A stretch of 64,000 nucleotides of DNA. Source: Fratercula arctica (taxonomy: Eukaryota; Chordata; Aves; Charadriiformes; Alcidae). The notes beneath the pieces were generated by a model. That model worked only from the letters and a program-made list of their open reading frames with translations, was not told where the DNA came from and ran no database searches. Location: contig CANTUZ010000027.1 in the NCBI GenBank assembly GCA_947846985.1, positions 5,194,243-5,258,242 on the forward strand, in the 5' to 3' direction. The position numbers and the translations under genes were made by a program. Below are positions 19,501 to 23,780 of this stretch, piece after piece; the stretch's first letter is position 1, and each line of letters opens with the position of its first letter.

Positions 19501-21857
19501 CTCTCCCTCCATGTCCCCATGTCCCATGTCCCCGTGTCCCCGTGCCCCCTCACCTCGTGCCACCCCCGTGCCCCCCCCGCGCCGAGCCCTCGCCCGCCGG
19601 CAGCAGCGCAGAAAGGCCTCGCGACACCCCCCGGCCTCGGGGACCCTCCGGCCGCGCTGGGGACACGTCACCGCAGCGGCAGCGCCCGCGCCCCGTCCCG
19701 GCAGCAGCGCCCCGTCACCGCGTCACCCCCTGCGCGCGGGGACACGTCACGGGGGGGGGACATGGGGACAGGGGTGACACTATGGGGACACGTGGGTGAC
19801 ACTATGGGGACGTGGGTGGCACCATGGGGACGTGGGTGACACCATGGGACACGGGTGATGCTATGGGGCCAAGGGTGGTGCCATGGGGACACGTGGGTGA
19901 CACTATGGGGACACGTGGGGACACGTGGGTGACACTATGGGGACACATGGGGACATGGGTCACACTATGGGGACACGTGGGTGACACTATGGACGTGGGT
20001 GGCACCATGGGGACGTGGGTGACACCATGGGACACGGGTGATGCTATGGGGACAAGGGTGGTGCCATGGGGACACGTGGGTGACACTATGGGGACACGTG
20101 GGTGACACTACGGGGACACATGGGGACATGGGTCACACTATGGGGACATGGGTCACACTATGGGGACACATGGGTGGCACTATGGGACAAGGGTGGCATC
20201 ATGGGGACACATGGGTGACACTATGGGGATGTGGGTGACACTATGGGGACGTGGGTGGCACCATGGGACATGGGTGGCACTGTGGGGACATGTGGGTGAC
20301 ACTACGGGGACACATGGGGACATGGGTGACACTATGGGGACACATGGGTGGCACTATGGGGACACGTGGGGACATGGGTGACACTATGGGGACACATGGG
20401 TGACACTATGGGGACACGTGGGGACACGTGGGTGACACTATGGGGACACGTGGGTGACACTATGGGGACATGGGTGACACTATGGGACAAGGGTGACACC
20501 ATGGGACATGTGGGTGACACTATGGGGACACGTGGGTGACACTATGGGGACGTGGGTGACACTATGGGACAAGGGTGACACCATGGGACATGTGGGTGAC
20601 ACTATGGGGACACGTGGGTGACACTATGGGACAAGGGTGGCACTGTGGGGACAGGTGGGTGGCATTATGGGGGCACATGGGGACACAGGGGACACTATAG
20701 GGACATGAGTGACACCATGGGGACACGGGTGACACTGTGGGGACACATGGGTGACACTAGGGGACACGGGTGTCACCACGGGGATGGCAGGGGGACACGG
20801 GGAGGGGGACAAGGACACCGACCGCAGAAGGGAGGGGGCGAGGGGTGGGAGTGGGGGGACAGGGTGACATGGGGACACGGTGACACACACGGTGACAGGG
20901 TGACATGGGGACGGGGACACAGGGACACAGTGACACACACGGTGACATGGTGACACAGTGACACGCATGGTGACAGGGTGACACAGTGGCAGGGTGACAC
21001 GGAGACACAGTGACAGGGTGACATGGGGACATGGTGACACAGTGATAGGGTGACACACACAGCGACACGGTGACAGGGGGACAGGGGAACACACCCGGTG
21101 ACACAGGGACACAGTGACAGGGGACACGGTGACATGGGGACAGGGTAACAGGGTGACAGGGTGACACAGTGACAGGATGATAAGGTGGCAGGGTGACAGG
21201 GGACACGGTGACAGGGTGACACACAGGGTGACAGGGGGACAGGGGACAGGGTGACACACAGTGACAGGGGACACGGTGACAGGGAACACGGTGACACACA
21301 GTGACAGGGGACACGGTGACACACAGTGACAGGGTGACACAGTGACAGGGACACGGTGACACACAGGGTGACAGGGGACACGGTGACAGGGGACACACAG
21401 TGACAGGGTGACAGGGGACACGGTGACAGGGTGACACACAGGGTGACAGGGGACATGGTTACAGGGTGACACACAGTGACAGGGGACACGGTGACAGGGA
21501 ACATGGTGACACACAGTGACAGGGGACACGGTGACACACAGTGACAGGGTGACACAGTGACAGGGACACGGTGACACACAGGGTGACAGGGGACACGGTG
21601 ACAGGGGACACACAGTGACAGGGTGACAGGGGACACGGTGATAGGGTGACACACAGGGTGACAGGGTGACAGGGGGACACAGTGACAGGGGACACGGTGA
21701 CACACAGGGTGACACACAGGGTGACAGGGGACACGGTGACAGGGGACACACAGGGGACACGGTGACAGGGGACACGGTGACACTCACCCGTCTCCAGCAG
21801 CTCCTGCAGCCCCGGGGAGCGACGGGGGCGGGGGGGGGGGCGAGGGACACCCGGGGG
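1410..21857 (-). CDS. C4: Complement C4, internal part of the gene (15 exons)
   Basis: C4 is the secreted thioester protein of the classical and lectin complement pathways. C1s or MASP-2 cleaves off C4a, and C4b then bonds covalently to targets and forms the C3 convertase with C2a. Fifteen exons join with consistent phases over about 654 codons. Seen in order: a furin-type RPRR, six anaphylatoxin cysteines, [22 protein letters not shown]...[41 protein letters not shown] and [17 protein letters not shown]. The [15 protein letters not shown] and FRSTQDT segments favour C4 over C3, C5 or A2M. Beta-chain exons, the gamma chain and C345C lie outside the window or across the gap. There is one frame break, in exon 2. 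Exons make up under 10% of the span; introns of 530-2,827 bp are nearly all tandem repeat. Identity is from remembered family features, not a search. Confidence 0.93.
1628..2850. repeat. Minisatellite with GGGACCCAGCCATGTGGGTG core
   Basis: The intron between exons 14 and 15 holds about two dozen copies of a 20-bp core followed by a variable poly-C/CAGCCCC tail, giving units of roughly 30-48 bp. Two longer interruptions (about 2278-2400 and 2685-2812) are copies of each other, offset by about 409 bp. Both contain the text GACATTTGGGTGCTGGGTGC. Confidence 0.93.
2852..3018 (-). CDS. C4: C4 exon 14: end of thioester domain
   Basis: Exon of 167 bp; acceptor CCCCGCAG, donor ACACAG|GTGGGG, phase 1 in and 0 out. 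It reads [62 protein letters not shown] and [13 protein letters not shown] are the penultimate helices of the thioester domain. The loop between FW and VEATAY is much shorter than the proline-rich loop of mammalian C4. Confidence 0.95.
3115..3735. repeat. GGTGACCCCAGAGGGACCC minisatellite
   Basis: The intron between exons 13 and 14. Degenerate units alternate GGTGACCCCAGGTGACCCCA with AGAGGGACCC and GGTGTCTGG or AGACATATGG variants. Period is irregular, about 28-65 bp for the compound unit. No coding potential supported. Confidence 0.88.
3744..3909 (-). CDS. C4: C4 exon 13: thioester domain helices
   Basis: Exon of 166 bp; acceptor TCTGCCACAG, donor CAGG|GTGAGC, phase 0 in and 1 out. It begins [19 protein letters not shown] and continues [38 protein letters not shown] is the conserved helix of this domain (identical in human C4). 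A tract of P/G follows in the loop. The upstream polypyrimidine tract is unique sequence rather than array. Confidence 0.95.
3931..4864. repeat. GGGGACATG minisatellite
   Basis: The intron between exons 12 and 13 holds about 0.93 kb of 9-10-bp GGGGACATG units, with scattered GGGGACACGAG and GGACACATG variants. It is the same seed as the array at 53-1383 but in the opposite orientation. The intron remainder, 4865-5015, is non-repetitive. Confidence 0.94.
5016..5132 (-). CDS. C4: C4 exon 12: thioester domain helix
   Basis: Exon of 117 bp (39 codons, phase 0 to 0); acceptor CCCCAG, donor CACCTG|GTGCGT. It reads [20 protein letters not shown] and then [10 protein letters not shown]. The T-(V/A)-LTAFV core is the conserved alpha/alpha-barrel helix of the C3/C4 thioester domain. 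Human C4 has GND-ETVALTAFV here. The donor could slide, but this choice joins in frame to exon 13. Confidence 0.93.
5143..5565. repeat. Degenerate GGGGAGGTGACAC repeat
   Basis: First part of the intron between exons 11 and 12 on the + strand. Loosely repeated GACACGGGGAGGTGACACGG and GGCATGGGGAC-type words without a fixed period. It grades into the 12-bp array that follows. Confidence 0.75.
5570..6293. repeat. GGAGGTGGCCCT 12-bp array with 48-bp units
   Basis: Units of 12 bp based on GGAGGTGGCCCT with GACCATGGA and GACAATGAA variants. From about 6000 to 6293 they form an orderly 48-bp higher-order unit repeated about six times. The period is a multiple of three, so long frames translate as [11 protein letters not shown] peptides. 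It lies wholly inside a C4 intron and has no splice support. Confidence 0.93.
6305..6461 (-). CDS. C4: C4 exon 11: thioester domain, reactive His
   Basis: Exon of 157 bp; acceptor CCCCGCAG, donor CAG|GTGGGG, phase 2 in and 0 out. It reads [33 protein letters not shown] and EPVLHREMQ. The PVLH tetrapeptide aligns with the isotype site (PVLD in human C4A, PVIH in C4B). The His codon is CAC at 6317-6319. In mammals this His catalyses transfer of the thioester to hydroxyl groups, so a C4B-like preference is inferred. Confidence 0.96.
6535..7230. repeat. CCCCATGTC minisatellite
   Basis: Fills the intron between exons 10 and 11. Units are 9-10 bp CCCCCATGTC with CCCCCACGTC and CTCCATGTC variants towards 6900-7150. 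The + strand is C-rich, so the C4 transcript carries the G-rich version. Confidence 0.94.
7239..7314 (-). CDS. C4: C4 exon 10: thioester domain
   Basis: Exon of 76 bp; acceptor CCCCAG, donor ACCTG|GTGGGG, phase 1 in and 2 out. It reads [17 protein letters not shown] and then a variable loop ending GGSTW. The FRK-DGSY-AW...STW string is diagnostic for the C4 thioester domain. The codon for the final Trp is completed by exon 11, as in the family. Confidence 0.96.
7375..10135. repeat. CCCCATTGCACCCCACAGCC minisatellite, 2.8 kb
   Basis: Fills the intron between exons 9 and 10, the longest in the window. It mixes modules: CATTGCACCCC, CCCCACAGCCCC, CACACCCCATAGCC, CCCAGACCCTACTGCC. From about 8860 the modules form a larger repeat of about 222 bp. 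The marker CAGACCTCATAACCCCC recurs near 8865, 9088, 9310, 9646 and 9835. There are no coding exons inside; frames rich in W/G or P/H are repeat artefacts. Confidence 0.93.
10142..10339 (-). CDS. C4: C4 exon 9: thioester site (GCGEQ)
   Basis: Exon of 198 bp; acceptor TCCCCGCAG, donor AGGG|GTACGG, phase 1 in and 1 out. It encodes the linker into the thioester domain and the site itself, [14 protein letters not shown]. The Cys codon is TGC at 10266-10268 and the Gln codon CAG at 10257-10259; in the mature protein these form the internal beta-cysteinyl-gamma-glutamyl thioester. Then come [19 protein letters not shown] (compare SRYLDKTEQW...LPPE) and RSLQRG. All four CGEQ residues are intact, so covalent binding should be possible. 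Confidence 0.97.
10352..12058. repeat. GGGGACACACATGGGGACAC minisatellite
   Basis: Greater part of the intron between exons 8 and 9. Units of 10 bp alternate GGGGACACAC, ATGGGGACAC and GTGGGGACAC, with longer modules such as CACATCATGGGGACATGG recurring. Towards 11640-12050 variants with CAGGTGTGGGG and CAGGCGTGG appear. Confidence 0.93.
12076..12590. repeat. CCCCATGTC minisatellite, opposite orientation
   Basis: Second part of the same intron as the 10352-12058 array, now with C-rich + strand units CCCCATGTCCCCC and CCGTGTCCCC. Polarity flips around 12058-12076, where a short unique stretch lies, so the two arrays form a large imperfect inverted repeat. Confidence 0.93.
12595..12684 (-). 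CDS. C4: C4 exon 8: first CUB half
   Basis: Exon of 90 bp; acceptor CCCCACAG, donor ACCG|GTGGGT, phase 1 in and 1 out. It encodes [19 protein letters not shown] and then SVSIRVTG. Human C4 has the same layout (TLEIPG...IPDGDF...VRVT), and the IPG and PDG(D/E)F elements separate C4 from C3. This strand pair belongs to CUB just before the chain enters the thioester domain. Confidence 0.94.
12725..13258. repeat. CCCCATGTCCCC / CCCTCTGCCC minisatellite
   Basis: Fills the 578-bp intron between exons 7 and 8. It combines the CCCCATGTC unit with CCCGTGTCCCCTCTGTCC modules of about 50-60 bp. C-rich on the + strand. Confidence 0.92.
13263..13314 (-). CDS. C4: C4 exon 7: start of CUB
   Basis: Short exon of 52 bp; acceptor CCCCCCAG, donor GACG|GTGGGG, phase 0 in and 1 out. 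It reads [18 protein letters not shown], corresponding to the GAIHREE-type strand between MG7 and the first CUB half in C4. It is short and proline/glycine poor compared with its neighbours. Support comes mostly from its place in the phase chain and the HLEE match. Confidence 0.85.
13325..14385. repeat. GGGTGGGGGAGGGGACACGG minisatellite
   Basis: Fills the intron between exons 6 and 7. The core GGGTGGGGGAGGGGAC is followed by CCAGGGG, ACGGGG or ACAGGTGTCTGGGGGCACCC, with compound units of 20-45 bp. Dense runs of four or five G on the + (template) strand give strong G-quadruplex potential. Confidence 0.93.
14392..14592 (-). CDS. C4: C4 exon 6: MG7 domain
   Basis: Exon of 201 bp (67 codons, phase 0 at both ends); acceptor CCCCCCAG, donor CAG|GTGAGA. 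It starts [17 protein letters not shown] (compare the C4 strand with VSPVEGLC). It continues with [27 protein letters not shown] and SLTHVLHVQ, the beta strands of MG7 that end in the KVLQI-like strand leading to CUB. No stop codon, and both splice sites are canonical. Confidence 0.93.
14612..15262. repeat. GGGGGGCTATGGGGCA minisatellite
   Basis: Fills most of the intron between exons 5 and 6. Units are about 18-20 bp, GGGGCTATGGGGCAGG or CACAGG, with ATCTATGGGGC and GTGGTTATGGGGC variants; decayed after 15060. Open frames rich in YGA, GLWG or PHRP are repeat artefacts. Confidence 0.92.
15300..15439 (-). CDS. C4: C4 exon 5: MG6/MG7 junction
   Basis: Exon of 140 bp; acceptor GCTGGCAG, donor AAC|GTGAGT, entry phase 1, exit phase 0. 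It begins [12 protein letters not shown], matching the GLCVATP-type strand of C4, followed by [19 protein letters not shown], the C4 counterpart of the MG7 strand that precedes the conserved tyrosine-rich segment. The usual NYL sequence is replaced here by HSRLPHGVN. The upper end could instead use another AG just upstream, but only this one keeps the phase and the family match. Confidence 0.9.
15465..15770. repeat. GGGGACATG minisatellite
   Basis: Part of the intron between exons 4 and 5. About 30 units of 9-10 bp. The remaining 15771-15969 is non-repetitive G-rich intron in which no feature is seen. Confidence 0.92.
15970..16040 (-). CDS. C4: C4 exon 4: MG6 segment
   Basis: Exon of 71 bp; acceptor ATGTCCCCAG, donor CACG|GTGAGT, entry phase 2, exit phase 1. 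It encodes [19 protein letters not shown], the conserved macroglobulin-6 strand motif (DS-TTWEI) of C3/C4. The acceptor is formed directly at the end of the 2.4-kb CATGTCCCC array of the preceding intron, so the array itself supplies the polypyrimidine tract. Confidence 0.93.
16045..18450. repeat. GGGGACATG minisatellite, 2.4 kb
   Basis: Fills the whole intron between exons 3 and 4: about 250 units of GGGGACATG or GGGGGACATG, with rare GACATAGGG, GACAATGGG and GACGTGGGG variants. On the sense strand this is an almost uninterrupted pyrimidine-rich CATGTCCCC tract that ends in the exon 4 acceptor. Confidence 0.95.
18455..18566 (-). CDS. C4: C4 exon 3: alpha' N-terminus
   Basis: Exon of 112 bp; acceptor CGCTGCAG, donor CACAG|GTGACA, entry phase 1, exit phase 2. 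It reads [13 protein letters not shown], an acidic stretch right after the C1s site, then [15 protein letters not shown]. The acidic alpha' N-terminus is the segment exposed on C4b that binds C2 in mammals (established for the family). FFPE-WLW is a hallmark shared by C3 and C4. A predicted N-glycosylation sequon (NRT) lies near the exon end. Confidence 0.92.
18580..18765. repeat. GGGGTCACA minisatellite
   Basis: Short array of about 20 units (GGGGTCACA, GGGGTCACG, GGGGTCATG) just upstream, on the sense strand, of exon 3. It supplies TGTGACCCC to the pre-mRNA. From 18766 to 18859 the intron is non-repetitive. Confidence 0.92.
18860..19545. repeat. CCCCATGTC minisatellite, degenerate
   Basis: Rest of the intron between exons 2 and 3. 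C-rich units are more diverged than elsewhere (CCCCACGGTC, CCCATTGTC, CCAGGTTCC, TTTTGGGGGGTCC). Its polarity is opposite to the array on the other side of exon 3. Confidence 0.9.
19554..19729 (-). CDS. C4: C4 exon 2: C4a anaphylatoxin, frame broken
   Basis: Exon of 176 bp; acceptor GCGCGCAG, donor GAG|GTGAGG. It encodes the anaphylatoxin disulfide knot: [14 protein letters not shown] in one frame, then [15 protein letters not shown] and [10 protein letters not shown] in another. All six cysteines (CC, C, C, CC) are present. The first frame meets TGA at 19668-19670. Alignment to the family is restored if one base is missing next to 19669-19671. The exon ends GVAR plus one base, and that Arg (19555-19557) matches the C1s cleavage site that frees C4a. 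A 15-bp GT...AG between the two frames is too short to be an intron and would not restore the frame. Either a real disabling indel or a consensus error in GC-rich sequence. Confidence 0.85.
19745..20780. repeat. GGGTGACACTATGGGGACAC minisatellite
   Basis: First part of the intron between exons 1 and 2. Units of about 20-24 bp, GTGGGTGACACTATGGGGACA, with GGTGGCACCATGG variants. Two stretches, about 19800-19950 and 19980-20110, repeat the same order of variants. It ends in a unique stretch around 20780-20870 with no supported exon. Confidence 0.92.
20865..21780. repeat. GACAGGGGACACGGTGACA minisatellite
   Basis: Second part of the intron between exons 1 and 2, reaching the exon 1 donor. Words ACAGGGTGAC, ACACGGTGAC, ACACACAGTG combine into larger blocks. 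A block of about 240 bp (near 21215-21440) is repeated near 21450-21680. Confidence 0.92.
21788..21857 (-). CDS. C4: C4 exon 1 of window: beta/alpha chain junction
   Basis: Exon of 70 bp (23 codons plus one base). The acceptor is GTCCCTGTCCCCAG and the donor GTGAGTG. The reading ends with [19 protein letters not shown] (21819-21830) sits where the human precursor has its tetrabasic beta/alpha cleavage site and fits the furin pattern R-x-R-R. The LQELLETG stretch resembles the alpha-chain N-terminus before the first C4a cysteines. The exon leaves phase 1, which exon 2 completes. The N-terminal part of the exon is proline/arginine-rich and includes a run of ten C, so its exact length is vulnerable to homopolymer error. 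Confidence 0.72.
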
Positions 21858-21892
21858 CTGGGGACAGGGACACTGTCACAGGGACACCCGCG

Positions 21893-22313
21893 TCCCCTGT
21901 CCCCATGTCCCCGTGTCCCCGTGTCCCCCCATGTCCCCCCGTGTCCCCCCATGTCCCCCCATGTCCCCCTGTGTCCCCTGTGTCCCCCCGTGTCCCCCAT
22001 GTCCCCCCATGTCCCCATGTCCCCCCATGTCCCCCCATGTCCCCCCCCATGTCCCCCCACGTCCCCGTGTCCCCCATGTCCCCCCATGTCCCCCCATTGT
22101 CCCCCCCATGTCCCCCCATGTCCCCCCTGTCCCCCCATGTCCCCCGTGTCCCCCATGTCCCCCATGTCCCCCCATGTCCCCTCGTGTCCCCCCATGTCCC
22201 CCATGTCCCCAATGTCCTCCCATGTCCCCCCATGTCCCCCCACGTCCCCATGTCCCCCATGTCCCCATGTCCCCATGTCCCCCATGTCCCCTCGTGTCCC
22301 CCCATGTCCCCCG
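21893..22313. repeat. CCCCATGTC minisatellite up to the gap
   Basis: C-rich 9-10-bp array in the intron 5' of exon 1, broken by the N gap. The upstream C4 beta-chain exons are expected beyond it on the sense strand but are not found in the window. Confidence 0.93.
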
Positions 22314-22513
22314 NNNNNNNNNNNNNNNNNNNNNNNNNNNNNNNNNNNNNNNNNNNNNNNNNNNNNNNNNNNNNNNNNNNNNNNNNNNNNNNNNNNNNNN
22401 NNNNNNNNNNNNNNNNNNNNNNNNNNNNNNNNNNNNNNNNNNNNNNNNNNNNNNNNNNNNNNNNNNNNNNNNNNNNNNNNNNNNNNNNNNNNNNNNNNNN
22501 NNNNNNNNNNNNN
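22314..22513. other. Assembly gap, 200 N
   Basis: Exactly 200 undetermined bases. The round length, identical to the second gap, suggests a scaffolding placeholder rather than a measured distance. On one side is the C4 intron array, on the other the 184-bp satellite beginning mid-monomer. Confidence 0.98.
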
Positions 22514-23654
22514 TTAGGTTGCCCCACAGACCTTGGGGCTCCGGCTTTCCTGGCGCCTTCAGCCTCAAAAACCTCCCTTTCTAACTCACTACCTCTACGG
22601 ACGGCTTCGAAAATACCAAACATCTGGAGATTGCTGCCACGCCCAAGGAGCCACGAGGGAAAACTGTGGCTTGATCTAAAGCTCTCTGGGAACCGCTTAG
22701 GTTGCCCCACAGACCTTGGGGCTCCAGGCTTTCCTGGCACCTTCACCCTCAAAACCTCCCTTTCTAACTCACTGCCTCTACGGACGGCTTCGAAAATACC
22801 AAACATCTGGAGATTGCTGCAGCGCCCAAGGAGCCACGAGGGAAAACTGTGGCTTGATCTAAAGCTCTCTGGGAACCGCTTAGGTTGCCCCACAGACCTT
22901 GGGGCTCCAGGATTTCCTGGCGCCTTCAGCCTCAAAACATCCCTTTCTATACTCACTGCCTCTACGGACGGCTTCGAAAATACAAACATCTGGAGATTGC
23001 TGCCACGCCCAAGGAGCCACGAGGGAAAACTGTGGCTTGATCTAAAGCTCTCTGGGAACCGCTTAGGTTGCCCCACAGACCTTGGGGCTCCAGGCTTTCC
23101 TGGCGCCTTCACCCTCAAAACAGCCCTTTCTATACTCACTCCCTCTACGGCCGGCTTCCAAAATATCAAACATCTGGAGATTGCTGCCACGCCCAAGGAG
23201 CCACGAGGGAAAACTGTGGCTTGATCTAAAGCTCTCTGGGAACCGCTTAGGTTGCCCCACAGACCTTGGGGCTCCAGGATTTCCTGGCGCCTTCAGCCTC
23301 AAAATATCCCTTTCTAACTCACTCCCCCTATGGACGGCCTCAAACATAGCAAACATCTGGAGATTGCTGCCACGCCCAAGGAGCCACGAGGGAAAACTGT
23401 GGCTTGATCTAAAGCTCTCTGGGAACCGCTTAGGTTGCCCCACAGACCTTGGGGCTCCAGGGCTTTCCTGGCAGCTTCTGCCTCAAAACCACCCTTTCTA
23501 TACTCACTTGCCTCTACGGCTGGCTTCGAAAATACCAAACTATCTGGAGATTGCTGCAGCGCCCAAGGAGCCACGAGGGAAAACTGTGGCTTGATCTAAA
23601 GCTCTCTGGGAACCGCTTAGGTTGCCCCACAGACCTTGGGGCTCCGGGCTTTCC

Positions 23655-23780
23655 TGGCGCCTTCAGACACAAAAGCCACCCTTTCTAACTCAGCCCCTCT
23701 ACGGACATCCTCCAAAACACCAATCATATGGAGATTGCTGCAGCGTCCAAGCAGCCACGAGGGAAAACTGTGGCTTGATC
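23655..23780. repeat. Marker subtype of satellite A (ATCATATGGAGA)
   Basis: This monomer has CCTCCAAAACACCAATCATATGG where most have ACCAAACATCTGG, plus GCCCAAGCAGCC-type changes. The same subtype recurs near 25110, 27680, 29515 and 48215, giving spacings of about 8, 14, 10 and about 102 monomers. It is useful as a phase marker for higher-order structure. Confidence 0.8.

Noticed and set aside
19668..19670. In-frame TGA in C4a read as selenocysteine
   Set aside because: The family match continues in a different frame, so recoding the stop would not help.
19669..19683. A 15-bp GT...AG intron in the C4a exon
   Set aside because: Far below any known spliceosomal minimum, and removing it does not restore the frame of CREAFLRCC.
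20815..20870. Possible extra C4 exon around the non-repetitive stretch
   Set aside because: No frame resembles C4, and exons 1 and 2 already join in phase without it.
1410..21857. Identity as C3, C5 or alpha-2-macroglobulin
   Set aside because: C5 and most A2M-type alternatives fail on CGEQ plus anaphylatoxin plus PVLH together. [17 protein letters not shown]...PDGEF and [14 protein letters not shown] fit C4 better than C3.
1..22313. Telomeric or subtelomeric repeat
   Set aside because: The arrays are GGGGACATG and related words; no TTAGGG run is present.
22600..22630. CENP-B box in satellite A (CTTCGAAAATACCAAAC)
   Set aside because: Only the TTCG part of the box fits; the required A and CGGG positions do not match. 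Satellite B has no match either.
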